DNA of 64,000 nucleotides from Vibrio japonicus (lineage in GTDB: Bacteria > Pseudomonadota > Gammaproteobacteria > Enterobacterales > Vibrionaceae): assembly GCF_024582835.1 (NCBI RefSeq), contig NZ_CP102096.1, positions 372,001 to 436,000 of the forward strand. Direction: 5' to 3'. The notes beneath the pieces are model-generated. The model was given only the letters and a program-made list of their open reading frames with translations, was not told the DNA's origin and searched no databases. A program made the position numbers and the translations under genes. Of this stretch, positions 27,462-38,889 are shown piece by piece (position 1 is the first letter of the stretch; the number at the start of each line of letters is the position of its first letter).

Positions 27462-30026
27462 CTAAAGTAATTTTTTGAGTCGGTACAACTCTTCCAATGC
27501 CTGACGAGGGGTTAGGTCATCAGGGTCGATATTGGCCAGAGCTTGTTCTGCTTCACTTGGTTCAGGGATTAAGCTCAGTTGATTGGCAATATCGACGGCA
27601 GAGCTCAGCGACGAAGAGCTTCCTCTTTCATGACTGAGCTGCTCAAGTTGAGTCAATTTAGCGCGGGCGTTTTTAATTACGCTTTTCGGCACGCCTGCTA
27701 ACCCTGCAACGGCTAAGCCATAAGATTTACTGGCTGCGCCTTCTTGTACTGCGTGCATAAAAGCAATCGTATCGCCATGCTCTACTGCATCCAAATGAAC
27801 GTTAGCGAGATGCGGAATTTGGTTAGGAAGCTCGGTCAATTCAAAGTAGTGAGTCGCAAACAGCGTCATTGAGCCAAGTTCTTTCGCCAGCCACTCTGCA
27901 CTTGCCCATGCTAGAGACAGACCATCATAGGTACTGGTTCCGCGTCCGATCTCGTCCATTAACACCAAACTGCGTTCTGTCGCGTTGTGTAAGATATTGG
28001 CGGTTTCTGTCATTTCGACCATAAATGTTGAACGGCCAGAGGCTAAATCATCTGATGCACCAATGCGCGTGAAAATGCGATCAATAGAACCAATATGAGC
28101 CGACTCCGCAGGCACATAAGAACCAATATGAGCCATCAGAGTAATCAACGCTGTTTGTCGCATATAGGTTGATTTACCGCCCATATTCGGACCGGTGATA
28201 ATCAACATTCTGCGCTGTGGATTCAGCTCTGTCGGGTTGGCAATAAAGGGTTCATCCATAACTTGCTCAACGACAGGGTGGCGGCCACCTTGAATATGGA
28301 TACCCGAGTCTTGGCTTAGCACCGGACGACAATAATCGAGCGTCTCCGCACGTTCAGCCAAGTTTTGTAGAACATCAATTTGAGATAGGGCAGAGGCGAG
28401 GTTCTGCATTTGCTCAAGGTGTGGAAGAAGAAGATCAAATAGCTCTTCCCACAACTTTTTCTCAAGCGCTAGAGCTTTTGACTTCGAGTTAAGAACCTTA
28501 TCTTCGTGCTCTTTGAGCTCAGGAATGATGTAACGTTCTGCATTTTTTAACGTTTGACGACGCACGTAATGTGGCGGGACTAAGTTGCTTTGGCCACGAC
28601 TTACTTGAATAAAAAAGCCATGAACATTGTTGTAACCGACTTTGAGCGTATCGATTCCGTGGCGTTCACGTTCATCTGCCTCGAGTTTGTCTAAATACTC
28701 TGTTGCACCATCAGCTAACTTACGCCACTCATCCAGCTCTTCATCGTATCCTTCTGCGATAACGCCACCATCACGAATCACCACTGGTGGGTTGTCTTTG
28801 ATGGCACGCTCTAGCAGATCACACACCTCATCCATAGGAGACGTGTATTGTGCCAGTTTGGCTAAATATGGGTGGGATAGGGGCGTCATAACATCAGCAA
28901 GTTCAGGCAGTTGCTGCATAGCGTTACGAAGGCGAGCCATATCACGAGGTCTGGCACTTCTTAGTGCGAGTCGGGCAAGAATACGTTCAATATCACCAAT
29001 TTGCTTCAGCACTGGGTGAAGATCGCTAAATAGAGATTGATCTCTGATCTCGCCAATGGCATCTAAGCGTTGGTTTAGTGTCTCGATGTCTCGCATTGGT
29101 TGATGCAGCCAGCGTTTTAGCATGCGGCTACCCATCGGCGTTGCGGTATGGTCGAGCACTTCTGATAACGTATTATCCGTTCCGCCAGCTAAGTTTTGTG
29201 TGATCTCTAGGTTTCGACGCGTTGCGGCGTCGAGGATTACGGAGTGATCTTGGCGGTCAAAGGTCAGGGAGCGAATATGCGGCAATGCGGTGCGCTGCGT
29301 ATCTTTGACATACTGAATCAGACATCCTGCGGCACATAAACCATGTTTTGCATGTTCAACGCCAAAACCAACCAAGTCGCGAGTACCGAATTGCTGATTC
29401 AACTGTTGCTTGGCTGTGTCTAACTCAAACTCCCATACCGGACGACGACGATTACCATTACGGGAAGACATGAGGTGTACTGGTTCGAAATCTTCTGGAA
29501 ACAGTAGCTCACGAGGTGCAGTGCGTTGCAGTTCTGCCGCCATGGCCTCTTCTGTTTCTGGTTCCATCAATTGGAATCGTCCAGAAGTCACATCGAGAGT
29601 CGCATAGCCAAACTTACCATTGTGGTAGTAGATCGCTGCAATAAGGTTATCGATACGCTCAGATAACAGCGCCTCATCTGTTACTGTTCCGGGCGTCACA
29701 ATGCGAACAACTTTACGCTCAACGGGTCCTTTACTGGTTGCTGGATCGCCAATTTGCTCGCAAATCGCGACTGACTCACCAAGTTGAACCAGCTTTGCGA
29801 GATACCCCTCTACTGCGTGATATGGCACTCCCGCCATGGGAATTGGCTCACCTGCGGATGCACCGCGCTTGGTCAACGAAATATCCAATAATTGAGATGC
29901 ACGCTTAGCATCGTCATAGAAAAGCTCATAGAAATCGCCCATTCTGTAGAACAGTAAGATGTCAGGGTTTTCAGCCTTGAGCTTTAAATACTGTTGCATC
30001 ATTGGGGTGTGTTTTTGTTCTTTCAT
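27462..30026 (-). CDS. mutS: DNA mismatch repair ATPase MutS
   Basis: This mismatch-recognition protein has 854 residues from the ATG at 30026. The mismatch-contacting motif is in [15 protein letters not shown] near residue 28. Walker A is [13 protein letters not shown] near 610. Walker B is [15 protein letters not shown] near 685, followed by the ATP-switch His in ATHYFEL. The frame is open for 28 more codons to a TTG, and another ATG lies 12 codons up. I prefer [13 protein letters not shown] because E. coli and other MutS proteins start just before the TPMMQQYL motif. No start has a strong ribosome site. Confidence 0.96.
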   Translation of the reverse strand: MKEQKHTPMMQQYLKLKAENPDILLFYRMGDFYELFYDDAKRASQLLDISLTKRGASAGEPIPMAGVPYHAVEGYLAKLVQLGESVAICEQIGDPATSKGPVERKVVRIVTPGTVTDEALLSERIDNLIAAIYYHNGKFGYATLDVTSGRFQLMEPETEEAMAAELQRTAPRELLFPEDFEPVHLMSSRNGNRRRPVWEFELDTAKQQLNQQFGTRDLVGFGVEHAKHGLCAAGCLIQYVKDTQRTALPHIRSLTFDRQDHSVILDAATRRNLEITQNLAGGTDNTLSEVLDHTATPMGSRMLKRWLHQPMRDIETLNQRLDAIGEIRDQSLFSDLHPVLKQIGDIERILARLALRSARPRDMARLRNAMQQLPELADVMTPLSHPYLAKLAQYTSPMDEVCDLLERAIKDNPPVVIRDGGVIAEGYDEELDEWRKLADGATEYLDKLEADERERHGIDTLKVGYNNVHGFFIQVSRGQSNLVPPHYVRRQTLKNAERYIIPELKEHEDKVLNSKSKALALEKKLWEELFDLLLPHLEQMQNLASALSQIDVLQNLAERAETLDYCRPVLSQDSGIHIQGGRHPVVEQVMDEPFIANPTELNPQRRMLIITGPNMGGKSTYMRQTALITLMAHIGSYVPAESAHIGSIDRIFTRIGASDDLASGRSTFMVEMTETANILHNATERSLVLMDEIGRGTSTYDGLSLAWASAEWLAKELGSMTLFATHYFELTELPNQIPHLANVHLDAVEHGDTIAFMHAVQEGAASKSYGLAVAGLAGVPKSVIKNARAKLTQLEQLSHERGSSSSLSSAVDIANQLSLIPEPSEAEQALANIDPDDLTPRQALEELYRLKKLL

Positions 30027-30270
30027 ATGTATTGAGGGCGACCTGTTTTCAGTTTTCGTCATTAAACTCGAAAGGTATTTGCTGAATGCTTGAAACGTTA
30101 ATGTTGGCAATGGCTTGTGATTGAGGTTTTGAAATCACAGAGCGGTAACTCGTACTCGTCAGCAAAAGTAGTTGTACCTTGAATTAAGCGAAGAGTAACA
30201 AACCTGCCAGTCAAAGGGCAATTATTGTATTGAGGAATACGCCCTCGCCAGAGATAAATAGACATTTTGA

Positions 30271-31809
30271 TTAGGCATTACGTCGAACATCGTGTTTTCC
30301 AACATCATTGATATGTGTTGCCTGTGATTTTCCTCGTTTTTTGGATGTATATAGGGCTTTGTCTGCTGCGTCGAAGATACTTTTTTCGTCGTATTGTTGG
30401 TGTTTAGAATTCGTTGCTATTCCGATACTCAGTCCAAGACCTCCGTGCGCAATGGTCGTTTTTTGGAAGCCATCAAGGAGTCTCTCTGCATAAGCAACTG
30501 AGTGGCTCTCGCGTAGGTTCGGGCAGATCAAAATGAATTCATCACCTCCCCATCGACCTAAAATATCGTAGTTTCTGGTATTCGCACGTAAGAAACTGGC
30601 CACTTTGACGAGTGTCTTATCCCCAAACGCGTGGCCAAACTCATCATTGATGTTTTTGAAGTTATCTAAGTCAATAAGTAGGATAGAGAGGTCTGTCGAT
30701 ATTTTCTTAGAGCGGCAGAGCTCTCTGAACAACAGGTGGTCTATAGCTCGTCGATTGTATAAATGAGTAAGATGATCTTGTTCTGCTTCCTGCTTTAGGT
30801 AGTTGTGGGCTTGCATATCCTTTATTACGCAAACTGTCCGAGGTTTATCGACAATGAGCGCTGACGTAATGGCGATAGTGAGCTCTAACGTTTGCCCATC
30901 TTTGGATACGCCTTGAATTGGTCTGAACTTATTGCCCATTTCGTTGGATGGTTCTTTTTGATGAAATAACTGCTGATACTCAGAATGCTTCGATCGTAGC
31001 GGAGAGGTGACAAGATCTTCTATCACCAGACGACTAAATTCACTCTGGGTGTAGCCAAATAGTACGGAAGCGCGCTTGTTTGCTCGGAGAATTTCACCTC
31101 CTTTGTTTAAATAGAGGATGGCGTCTGGAGATATATCAACAATCTGCTCCAACTCTTGAGATAGATAAGTAGAGCGTTTTAGAGTAGCGATGATGAAAAG
31201 TGTGGTGACCAATATTGTCGGCAGAAGGAAAAAGTTAAACTCCCACATATATTGATGCATGTGCTCGAGTTGTGTTCTTGAGGAGGAAATAATTTCTTCG
31301 CGCTTAGGGATAAGGCTTCGTTGTATCGCCAACAATGCTTGCCCAGCCGCCGCATCATCAACTTTGACAATACGATCTAATTCCTCGACTGAAAGCGATG
31401 TGTATTCTTCTTTAGCGAGCATTAGCTTATGGAAATATTCATCTAATGTACTACGCAAAACTTCTATTTCTTCCTGAATACTAGAGCTATCAACTAACTC
31501 CTCCAGCTCATTGAGTTGAAAAGTAAGCAGCTGATATTTTCCACTCGCTTCATGGAAATATTGAATATCCCGTCTAATGACGTAGTTCTTAAAGTGGTGG
31601 ATGAAGCCTAAATACCCAAGTTGACGTTCTATTTCAGTGAGTTTTTGATTAACAGCAAATTCTTGAGGCGATTTATTGTACATCAAGTCTTCCATCTGAC
31701 TGATGGATTCTGTTTGCTTCACGACGTACAAAACAAGCAGTGCATTAACAATGACAGCCAAGACGACAGTGAAGAACAATGATCTTTTATAATCTGCGGT
31801 TTTCAGCAT
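30271..31809 (-). CDS. Membrane PAS-GGDEF diguanylate cyclase
   Basis: This 512-residue protein has two transmembrane helices (about 9-28 and 190-210) around a helical extracytoplasmic sensor region. A PAS domain (about 220-330, with SPDAILYLNKGGEILRANKRA) and a GGDEF domain follow. The catalytic motif GGDEF is intact near residue 420, and the inhibitory I-site RNYD lies exactly five residues before it. It is therefore predicted to be an active, product-inhibited c-di-GMP synthase. The upstream GTG at 31821 is an alternative start; neither has a clear ribosome site. It stands alone, and its input is unknown. Confidence 0.92.
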   Translation of the reverse strand: MLKTADYKRSLFFTVVLAVIVNALLVLYVVKQTESISQMEDLMYNKSPQEFAVNQKLTEIERQLGYLGFIHHFKNYVIRRDIQYFHEASGKYQLLTFQLNELEELVDSSSIQEEIEVLRSTLDEYFHKLMLAKEEYTSLSVEELDRIVKVDDAAAGQALLAIQRSLIPKREEIISSSRTQLEHMHQYMWEFNFFLLPTILVTTLFIIATLKRSTYLSQELEQIVDISPDAILYLNKGGEILRANKRASVLFGYTQSEFSRLVIEDLVTSPLRSKHSEYQQLFHQKEPSNEMGNKFRPIQGVSKDGQTLELTIAITSALIVDKPRTVCVIKDMQAHNYLKQEAEQDHLTHLYNRRAIDHLLFRELCRSKKISTDLSILLIDLDNFKNINDEFGHAFGDKTLVKVASFLRANTRNYDILGRWGGDEFILICPNLRESHSVAYAERLLDGFQKTTIAHGGLGLSIGIATNSKHQQYDEKSIFDAADKALYTSKKRGKSQATHINDVGKHDVRRNA

Positions 31810-32038
31810 TATTAAATTCACTTTTGGGGATTATCAAAGACGAAAAGGCTTAATAGATCAAATATTCTGCACTCTTAAGTATAGAAGCTAACTCCTCAGG
31901 TTAATTGATATTTTTCTTTTTATTCGAGTTTTTTAACTTAAGATAATCACAAAACTGATACATAACATGTAACCGTCTTCCGTTTCGGTAATGCTCGCTT
32001 TAGGATAGTAACTTTGAATCATCTAAGGAGGGGACCAT

Positions 32039-32530
32039 ATGTCTGAAATCAGTTTATCGGAACGCCTAGGTCGAAGGCTTAAATCTACTGGGCAAGTGTT
32101 GGCAACGGCTGAGTCCTGCACTGGTGGCGGAGTATCCGCGGCGATCACCGATATCGCGGGGAGCTCCGAGTGGTTTGATCGCGCATTTATCACCTATAGC
32201 AATAATGCAAAAATGGAAATGCTTGGAGTAAAAGCGGAGACTTTGGATAGTCATGGCGCTGTCAGCGAAGCCGTAGCTCGTGAAATGGTGTTAGGCGCTT
32301 TGGCAAACTCGCAAGCGACAATGGCGGTTTCGATCAGCGGAATTGCAGGGCCTGGCGGGGGCAGCGAAACAAAGCCAGTGGGAACCGTTTGTTTTGGTTG
32401 GGCCGATAACTTAGGTTGGGAAAAAATCAAAACCTATCATTTCAAAGGGGACCGCAGCCAAATACGCCAACAGGCCGTTGAGACAGCTTTAAAAGTACTG
32501 TATGAAAAACTGGATGATTCTGCCTGTTAA
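32039..32530 (+). CDS. pncC: Nicotinamide-nucleotide amidohydrolase (CinA C-terminal type)
   Basis: This 163-residue single-domain protein matches the C-terminal half of CinA (E. coli PncC/YgaD), which deamidates NMN in NAD recycling. Motifs are ATAESCTGGGVSAAIT near residue 22 and SISGIAGPGGGSETKPVGTV near residue 100. AGGAGGGGACCAT precedes the ATG. It sits directly before recA, as in many gammaproteobacteria. Confidence 0.93.
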   Translation: MSEISLSERLGRRLKSTGQVLATAESCTGGGVSAAITDIAGSSEWFDRAFITYSNNAKMEMLGVKAETLDSHGAVSEAVAREMVLGALANSQATMAVSISGIAGPGGGSETKPVGTVCFGWADNLGWEKIKTYHFKGDRSQIRQQAVETALKVLYEKLDDSAC

Positions 32531-32602
32531 CTCATGTGGGATATAAAAAGTATTTAAAATTAGTTAGATATGATCTAATTCCAAAAAAATCACCCATAGC
32601 TA

Positions 32603-32630
32603 TAGACACTGTATGAATCAACAGTATAAT
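32603..32630 (+). promoter_or_regulatory. recA promoter with LexA (SOS) box
   Basis: TAGACA (32603-32608) and TATAAT (32625-32630) are spaced by 16 bases. CTGT-N8-ACAG (32609-32624) fills the spacer. This is a LexA box placed to block RNA polymerase, as expected for recA. Confidence 0.93.
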
Positions 32631-32719
32631 GGCCTTCATAGATTGTTCGGGGTAGCCCGAAATTTAGATTAAAAGAATTCATTTTCATCAACACCTTGAT
32701 GAAATATTTGGAGAAAGTG

Positions 32720-33766
32720 ATGGACGAGAACAAACAAAAAGCGCTCGCCGCTGCGCTAGGTCAGATTGAAAAACAATTCGGCAAAGGCTCTATTATGCGC
32801 CTTGGTGATAACCGCGCAATGGATGTAGAAACCATTTCTACTGGTTCACTTTCTTTAGATATTGCATTGGGTGCTGGTGGTTTGCCTATGGGGCGTATCG
32901 TTGAGATTTACGGCCCAGAATCTTCAGGTAAAACGACACTAACTCTTGAACTTATTGCAGCAGCTCAGCGTGAAGGCAAAACATGTGCTTTCATTGATGC
33001 AGAACACGCACTAGACCCTGTTTACGCGAAGAAACTAGGCGTTGATATCGATGCACTACTTGTTTCTCAGCCAGATACGGGTGAGCAGGCGCTGGAAATT
33101 TGTGACGCATTAGCACGTTCAGGCGCAATTGATGTGATGGTGGTTGACTCGGTAGCAGCACTAACACCTAAAGCTGAAATCGAAGGCGAAATGGGCGACA
33201 GCCACATGGGTCTACAGGCACGTATGCTTTCTCAAGCGATGCGTAAGCTAACGGGTAACCTAAAGCAGTCTAACTGTATGTGTATCTTCATCAACCAAAT
33301 CCGTATGAAGATTGGTGTGATGTTTGGCAACCCCGAAACCACAACTGGTGGTAACGCACTTAAGTTCTATGCGTCTGTCCGTCTTGATATTCGCCGTACA
33401 GGTTCTATCAAAGAAGGCGATGAAGTTGTAGGTAACGAAACGCGTATCAAGGTTGTTAAGAACAAGATTGCCGCACCATTTAAACAAGCTGAAACACAGA
33501 TCCTATACGGTCAGGGCTTCAACCGCGAAGGTGAGCTAATTGACCTAGGTGTTAAGCACAAGCTAATTGAAAAAGCGGGTGCATGGTATAGCTACAATGG
33601 CGATAAGATTGGTCAGGGTAAGGCAAACGCAGGTAAGTTCCTCCGTGAGAATCCAGAAGCTGCAAAAGCGATTGATTCTAAACTGCGTGAAATGCTACTT
33701 TCTCCAGCTGAAATCCAGCCAGAAGATGCTGAGCTTGGTCAGATGCCTGAGCAAGAAGAACTATAA
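32720..33766 (+). CDS. recA: Recombinase RecA
   Basis: This 348-residue protein starts at the ATG at 32720 ([13 protein letters not shown]), with GGAG seven bases ahead. Eight codons of open frame upstream are not used. Walker A is GPESSGKT near residue 66 and Walker B is [10 protein letters not shown] near residue 140. The L2 loop region [20 protein letters not shown] and the acidic C-terminal tail are present. It drives strand exchange and LexA self-cleavage. It is SOS-controlled by the box upstream and followed by recX. Confidence 0.99.
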   Translation: MDENKQKALAAALGQIEKQFGKGSIMRLGDNRAMDVETISTGSLSLDIALGAGGLPMGRIVEIYGPESSGKTTLTLELIAAAQREGKTCAFIDAEHALDPVYAKKLGVDIDALLVSQPDTGEQALEICDALARSGAIDVMVVDSVAALTPKAEIEGEMGDSHMGLQARMLSQAMRKLTGNLKQSNCMCIFINQIRMKIGVMFGNPETTTGGNALKFYASVRLDIRRTGSIKEGDEVVGNETRIKVVKNKIAAPFKQAETQILYGQGFNREGELIDLGVKHKLIEKAGAWYSYNGDKIGQGKANAGKFLRENPEAAKAIDSKLREMLLSPAEIQPEDAELGQMPEQEEL

Positions 33767-33787
33767 TCTAATCAATTAGATTCGAAT

Positions 33788-33812
33788 AAGCCCTGCACAT
33801 GCGGGGCTTTGT
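33788..33812 (+). terminator. Hairpin between recA and recX
   Basis: AAGCCCTGC and GCGGGGCTT pair with one G-T wobble around ACAT, followed by TTTGTTGT. The weak T run suggests partial termination, which would let some transcription reach recX, as known in E. coli. Confidence 0.75.
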
Positions 33813-33845
33813 TGTATTTAAATCTCCCAAATAATCAGAGCTAAG

Positions 33846-34310
33846 ATGTTTCAACGCAAAGCACCAACACTTTCGAGTAAAGAAGCAGCCATGCAGTTAC
33901 TTAGTCGCCGTGATCACGGTGAGTTTGAGCTGTACCAGAAGCTGAGCCTTAAGGGTTATGAAGATGAGGTGATTGAAGAGGCGATCAACTTTTGCCTCAA
34001 TCACAACTACCTTGATGACCTGCGTTATGCAAAAAGCCAAATTCGTCAGCACGTCTACAAAGGACACGGTGAGAGACGTATTAAACAAGAGCTGAACCAG
34101 AAGCGTGTAGCAGAATCCGTGATTGAAAGAGCGTTAAAAGAAGAGCCTCAAGATTGGTTTGAGCTGGCAAAACAAGCCGCAGAGAAAAAGTTCAAAGGAA
34201 CTAAGGCAAAAGATCAAAAAGAGTACGCCAAGCAGGTCCGATTTCTGCAATATCGAGGTTATAGCTTTGAACAAATCAGCTATGCACTTAGCTTTGAAGA
34301 CGAAGAATAG
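33846..34310 (+). CDS. recX: RecA regulator RecX
   Basis: This 154-residue all-helical protein of three-helix repeats inhibits RecA filaments. [21 protein letters not shown] near the start (read in parts) and [16 protein letters not shown] at the end are typical. It is 79 bases past recA and probably expressed by read-through of the hairpin. Confidence 0.95.
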   Translation: MFQRKAPTLSSKEAAMQLLSRRDHGEFELYQKLSLKGYEDEVIEEAINFCLNHNYLDDLRYAKSQIRQHVYKGHGERRIKQELNQKRVAESVIERALKEEPQDWFELAKQAAEKKFKGTKAKDQKEYAKQVRFLQYRGYSFEQISYALSFEDEE

Positions 34311-34451
34311 TCACCGATAAAACGTTTATTTTTTGATTTATCGCGAAATTTGTTCTTAATGTGCTCTTTTATACAAGAAAGCTAGTCGTAGCTGATTGCT
34401 TGATCTACAATACGGCAAAATTCTCACTCGACTATTTTCAGGAAGAGCTGC

Positions 34452-37034
34452 ATGTACATGAGCACTGATGAGGTTCGTAACGCGTTCCTCAAGTTCTTTG
34501 AGAGCAAAGGACACCAAATCGTAGAAAGTTCATCGTTAGTACCGCATAACGACCCAACCCTGCTTTTTACAAACGCGGGTATGAACCAATTTAAAGATTG
34601 TTTCTTAGGTTTAGAAAAACGCGCCTACACACGAGCAACTACGGCCCAACGCTGTGTACGTGCTGGTGGTAAACACAACGACCTAGAAAATGTCGGTTTT
34701 ACTGCTCGTCACCACACTTTCTTTGAAATGCTAGGCAACTTCAGCTTTGGCGATTACTTCAAAGAAGACGCTATCACTTACGCTTGGGAATTCTTAACAG
34801 ACGTCCTACAGCTGCCAGCAGATCGTCTGCTTGTGACTATCTACGAAACAGATGATGAAGCGTTCGATATCTGGAACCAAAAAGTAGGTGTTCCAGCTGA
34901 TCGTATTATCCGTATTGGTGATAAAGAAGGCGGTAAGGCCTACGAGTCAGACAACTTCTGGCAAATGGGTGATACAGGCCCTTGTGGTCCGTGTACAGAA
35001 ATCTTCTACGATCACGGTGAGCATATCTGGGGTGGCCGTCCTGGCACGCCTGAAGAAGATGGTGACCGTTTCATTGAGATCTGGAACAACGTATTCATGC
35101 AGTTCAACCGTCACGCAGACGGCACGATGGAACCGCTACCTAAGCCATCAGTAGATACTGGTATGGGTATTGAGCGTATTTCTGCGATCATGCAAGGCGT
35201 TCACTCAAACTACGAAATCGACGTATTCCAAACATTGATCAAAGCAGCTGCTGAGACTATTGGCTACGAAGACCTATCGAACCAATCACTACGCGTAATT
35301 GCTGACCATATCCGTTCTTGTGCATTCCTAATTGTGGATGGCGTAATGCCGTCAAATGAAGGTCGTGGTTATGTACTACGTCGTATCATTCGTCGTGCGG
35401 TTCGTCACGGCAACAAGCTAGGCGCACAAGGCACTTTCTTCTACAAGTTGGTTGGCGTTCTTGCTGGCATCATGGGCAGCGCTGGTGAAGAACTGAAGCG
35501 TCAGCAAGCGGTAGTAGAAAAAGTACTTCGAATTGAAGAAGAAAACTTCGGTCGCACGCTTGAGCGTGGTATGGCGATCCTAAACGAAGCGCTAGATAGC
35601 CTTGAAGGTAAAGAGCTAGATGGCGAAACAGTTTTCAAACTTTATGACACTTACGGCTTCCCTGCTGATTTGACCAACGACGTTGCACGTGAGCGTGAGT
35701 TCACTATCGACGAAGCGGGTTTCGAGAAGGCAATGGAAGCGCAGCGTCAACGTGCTCGCGAAGCTGGCCAGTTTGGTACAGACTACAACGCAGCAATCAA
35801 AGTGGACGCTGAAACTGAATTCTGTGGTTACGCAGGTACAAAAGGCTCAAGCTCGGTAGAAGCAATGTTCGTTGAAGGTAACGAAGTTGATTCTCTGTCT
35901 GCTGGCGATAAAGCGATCATCGTCCTTGGTGAAACGCCATTCTACGCAGAGTCAGGTGGCCAATGTGGTGACGCTGGTGAAATTCGTACTGAGGCTGGTG
36001 TATTCCGTGTGGAAGACACTCAAAAGCTAGGTAATGCAATTGCCCACCACGGTGTCATGGCAGAAGGCGTACTTGCTAAAGGTGATGAAGTTGAAACTAT
36101 CGTTGATGCTGAGCGTCGTGCGGCTATCTCTCTAAACCACTCTGCGACTCACTTACTTCACGCAGCACTGCGTAAAGTGTTGGGTGAGCATGTGACTCAG
36201 AAAGGTTCTTTGGTTAAAGCTGACAACCTACGTTTTGACTTCTCACACCTAGAAGCTGTAAATGCAGAAGAGTTAAAAGAGGTTGAGCGTCTTGTGAATG
36301 CTCAAGTTCGTCGTAACCACGTTATCGAAACGAATATCATGGATATTGAGTCTGCGAAGCAAAAAGGCGCAATGGCTCTATTTGGTGAAAAGTACGATGA
36401 CGAAGTACGTGTCCTATCTATGGGCGATTTCTCTACTGAACTGTGTGGTGGTATCCACGCGTCAAACACAGGCGATATCGGTCTGTTCAAGATCACGTCT
36501 GAAGGCGGCATTGCAGCAGGTATCCGTCGTATTGAAGCGGTAACAGGCGAAGCCGCTCTAGATGCAATCGACGTGCAGCAGGCGAAGTTTGAAGAGAAAC
36601 TGGCTGAATCTGCTCAGAAAGCGAAATCGCTAGAGAAAGAAGTCCAGAAGTTGAAGGACAAGATCGCAGCGGCTGAAAGTGCAAACATCATGGGTAAATC
36701 GCAAGAAATTAACGGTACTAAAGTACTGATTGCGGCTCTAGATGGCGCTGACAGCAAAAACCTACGCACCATGGTTGATGATATCAAGAACCAAATGGGC
36801 TCAGGTGTTGTGCTTCTAGCAAACGTAACAGGCGACAAAGTGGGCTTGATTGCGGGTGTGACCAAAGACCTTGTTGGCAAAGTCAAAGCGGGCGATCTCG
36901 TTAAGATGGTGGCTGAGCAAGTCGGCGGTAAGGGCGGTGGTCGCCCTGATATGGCGCAAGCGGGTGGCACAGACGTGACAGCATTACCAGGGGCGATCAA
37001 ATCTGTTCAGCCTTGGCTAGAAGAACGTTTATAA
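34452..37034 (+). CDS. alaS: Alanyl-tRNA synthetase
   Basis: This 860-residue class II synthetase has motif 2/3 regions in the first 450 residues ([21 protein letters not shown] near 80). The editing domain zinc motif is [12 protein letters not shown] near residue 562, with [13 protein letters not shown] near residue 664. The C-terminal oligomerisation domain has Gly-rich [15 protein letters not shown] near 828. The first ATG (34452) is kept because it aligns with E. coli AlaRS and has AGGAAGAG at good spacing. A second ATG two codons later is possible. Confidence 0.98.
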   Translation: MYMSTDEVRNAFLKFFESKGHQIVESSSLVPHNDPTLLFTNAGMNQFKDCFLGLEKRAYTRATTAQRCVRAGGKHNDLENVGFTARHHTFFEMLGNFSFGDYFKEDAITYAWEFLTDVLQLPADRLLVTIYETDDEAFDIWNQKVGVPADRIIRIGDKEGGKAYESDNFWQMGDTGPCGPCTEIFYDHGEHIWGGRPGTPEEDGDRFIEIWNNVFMQFNRHADGTMEPLPKPSVDTGMGIERISAIMQGVHSNYEIDVFQTLIKAAAETIGYEDLSNQSLRVIADHIRSCAFLIVDGVMPSNEGRGYVLRRIIRRAVRHGNKLGAQGTFFYKLVGVLAGIMGSAGEELKRQQAVVEKVLRIEEENFGRTLERGMAILNEALDSLEGKELDGETVFKLYDTYGFPADLTNDVAREREFTIDEAGFEKAMEAQRQRAREAGQFGTDYNAAIKVDAETEFCGYAGTKGSSSVEAMFVEGNEVDSLSAGDKAIIVLGETPFYAESGGQCGDAGEIRTEAGVFRVEDTQKLGNAIAHHGVMAEGVLAKGDEVETIVDAERRAAISLNHSATHLLHAALRKVLGEHVTQKGSLVKADNLRFDFSHLEAVNAEELKEVERLVNAQVRRNHVIETNIMDIESAKQKGAMALFGEKYDDEVRVLSMGDFSTELCGGIHASNTGDIGLFKITSEGGIAAGIRRIEAVTGEAALDAIDVQQAKFEEKLAESAQKAKSLEKEVQKLKDKIAAAESANIMGKSQEINGTKVLIAALDGADSKNLRTMVDDIKNQMGSGVVLLANVTGDKVGLIAGVTKDLVGKVKAGDLVKMVAEQVGGKGGGRPDMAQAGGTDVTALPGAIKSVQPWLEERL

Positions 37035-37048
37035 GTATTTTTAAATAA

Positions 37049-37085
37049 TACGCTCAATCAGCTTTTTGATTGGGCGTAATTTTTT
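37049..37085 (+). terminator. Terminator of alaS
   Basis: ACGCTCAATCA and TGATTGGGCGT pair over 11 positions with one G-T wobble, followed by a run of T. It lies 14 bases after the alaS stop. Confidence 0.88.
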
Positions 37086-37091
37086 ATCTAC

Positions 37092-37150
37092 AACCAAGTG
37101 GTTTAATTGGCGTAAAAGTAATCAAGCCAATCAAGCTGCTTGGTTTTTGT
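37092..37150 (+). promoter_or_regulatory. Nested hairpin in the lysC upstream region
   Basis: AACCAAG (37092-37098) pairs with CTTGGTT (37139-37145). Inside, ATTGGC (37106-37111) pairs with GCCAAT (37126-37131). The element ends in TTTTTGTTGT, so it looks like a terminator or attenuator about 80 bases before lysC. It may be a second alaS terminator. It lacks the size of a lysine riboswitch. Confidence 0.45.
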
Positions 37151-37227
37151 TGTAACTACCGCAAACAATTATTCAATTGATTGAATGTGGTCCGAATGAG
37201 ACTTTGGTCTTGGGAAGGTGAAGACTG

Positions 37228-38415
37228 GTGAAAAAGCCCCTTATCGTGCAAAAGTTTGGTGGAACCTCTGTGGGTTCAGTGGAAAGAATCCACACAGTAG
37301 CCGAACACATCATTAAGGCGAAAAATGATGGTAATCAAGTTGTCGTAGTTGTTTCAGCAATGTCTGGGGAAACAAATCGATTGATGGAGTTGGCAAAACA
37401 AGTAGACAGTGTGCCAACTGCGCGAGAACTTGATGTTTTGCTCTCTGCTGGTGAACAAGTGTCTATGGCGCTATTGGCAATGACTCTCAATAAATTGGGT
37501 CATGCTGCTCGTTCACTTACCGGAGCACAAGCGAACATTGTGACAGACAATCAATACAATGACGCAACGATTAAACATATTGATACCACGACAATTAGTG
37601 AGCTGTTGGCTCAAGACCACATAGTCATTGTGGCTGGTTTTCAGGGTATCAATGAAAATGGGGATATCACCACACTCGGTCGCGGTGGTTCCGATACCAG
37701 TGCTGTGACCTTAGCTGGTGCGCTGCATGCCGATGAATGTCAGATTTTTACTGATGTTGATGGTATTTATACTTGTGATCCACGAGTAGTTCCAACGGCT
37801 AAAAAACTGGAAGTGATTGACTTTCCTTCGATGGAAGAGATGGCGCGCAAAGGTGCTAAGGTCCTTCATTTACCATCCGTTCAGTACGCATGGCAACACA
37901 ATGTACCACTGCGAGTACTTTCAACCTTTGATAACAATACAGGTAGTCTTGTAAAAGGTGAAGAATGTCAGAGCTCGGTATGTGGCCTGGCGATACAGCG
38001 AGATATGTGCCTAATTAAGGTGCAAAAAGAGGCTTTCGGTGGTTTAGAAAAGCAGTGTCTGATGCTTGGTGTGACTATTTGGAATGTGATCGAACATTCA
38101 GAATGGACAGGTATTGTCATAAAACATGACGCATACGCCAAGCTAGAGCTGGTTTTTGGAGAAATAATCAACAATAGTGAATTAGTTAGCCTTTTAACCG
38201 CTGTTGGTCTGCAAGTAGAAGGACTGGCTGAAGATTCTTTCATGTTGTTGTCTGAATATGGCATTAATGTGTTGCATACTGAATCTAATCCACAGTCATT
38301 GATGCTGATGCTTGAGCCAAGTTGTGTCGACAAAGCTGCAAACATATTGCATGATGTTTACATCACATCTGAAAAGGTACTAGATTGCCAGCAGAAACAA
38401 GCGTTCTCTGGTTAG
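37228..38415 (+). CDS. lysC: Aspartate kinase
   Basis: This 395-residue monofunctional enzyme makes aspartyl phosphate, the first step to lysine, threonine, methionine and diaminopimelate. The N-terminal kinase motif VQKFGGTSVGSVERI lies at residues 7-21. TLGRGGSDTSAVTLA lies near residue 150 and FTDVDGIYTCDPRVVP near 174. The C-terminal about 130 residues form a divergent ACT-type regulatory region. GTG start. It sits between alaS and csrA, as in many Vibrio and Pseudomonas genomes. Feedback specificity cannot be read from the sequence. Confidence 0.92.
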   Translation: MKKPLIVQKFGGTSVGSVERIHTVAEHIIKAKNDGNQVVVVVSAMSGETNRLMELAKQVDSVPTARELDVLLSAGEQVSMALLAMTLNKLGHAARSLTGAQANIVTDNQYNDATIKHIDTTTISELLAQDHIVIVAGFQGINENGDITTLGRGGSDTSAVTLAGALHADECQIFTDVDGIYTCDPRVVPTAKKLEVIDFPSMEEMARKGAKVLHLPSVQYAWQHNVPLRVLSTFDNNTGSLVKGEECQSSVCGLAIQRDMCLIKVQKEAFGGLEKQCLMLGVTIWNVIEHSEWTGIVIKHDAYAKLELVFGEIINNSELVSLLTAVGLQVEGLAEDSFMLLSEYGINVLHTESNPQSLMLMLEPSCVDKAANILHDVYITSEKVLDCQQKQAFSG

Positions 38416-38507
38416 TTTCGTACAAGATTAGAGTTTACGAAAATATAACTTTTGTTGGATAATACTCTAGTAGAAAGATAAGTCAGAGATTACTCAAGGA
38501 GCACAGA

Positions 38508-38705
38508 ATGCTAATTTTAACTCGCCGTGTTGGCGAAACTCTAATGATCGGTGACGAAGTCACGGTAACTGTACTTGGTGTAAAAGGTAACCAAGTACGC
38601 ATCGGTGTTAACGCTCCGAAAGAAGTTTCTGTTCATCGTGAAGAGATCTACATGCGCATCCAGGCAGAAAAAGGTAATGGTAACGTTGCATCAGGCAACT
38701 ACTAA
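38508..38705 (+). CDS. csrA: Carbon storage regulator CsrA
   Basis: This 65-residue dimeric RNA-binding protein controls translation and stability of many messages by binding GGA sites. [15 protein letters not shown] and [16 protein letters not shown] are near-invariant family segments, with the RNA-binding Arg at residue 44 in the VHREE motif. CAAGGAGCACAG precedes the ATG. It is followed by a strong terminator and the tRNA array. Confidence 0.99.
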   Translation: MLILTRRVGETLMIGDEVTVTVLGVKGNQVRIGVNAPKEVSVHREEIYMRIQAEKGNGNVASGNY

Positions 38706-38713
38706 TTACAGAG

Positions 38714-38742
38714 AAAGGCTGACAATTATGTCAGCCTTTTTT
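38714..38742 (+). terminator. Terminator of csrA
   Basis: AAAGGCTGACA and TGTCAGCCTTT form an 11-bp stem with an ATTA loop and a T run. Confidence 0.93.
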
Positions 38743-38846
38743 ATTATAGGTCGGTACATATTTATAGCAAAAAGAGCGAATTAACACCGCTTTGATTAAA
38801 TACCCAACGGTTGAGTGATTTTTTGCTATTTTTGCCAAGAAAGTGT

Positions 38847-38874
38847 TTGACATATTTTTGGTAAATCGTAATAT
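38847..38874 (+). promoter_or_regulatory. Promoter of the tRNA-Ser/Arg array
   Basis: TTGACA (38847-38852) and TAATAT (38869-38874) are separated by 16 bases. A GC-rich discriminator follows, of the type that makes stable-RNA promoters stringently controlled. Confidence 0.8.
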
Positions 38875-38889
38875 GTGCCTCCGCAAGAC

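Noticed and set aside
31860..32030. Possible small RNA in the gap before pncC
   Set aside because: No terminator hairpin or promoter pair was found that would support one.
37092..37227. Lysine riboswitch before lysC
   Set aside because: The region is too short and lacks the five-way junction. Only a nested hairpin is seen.
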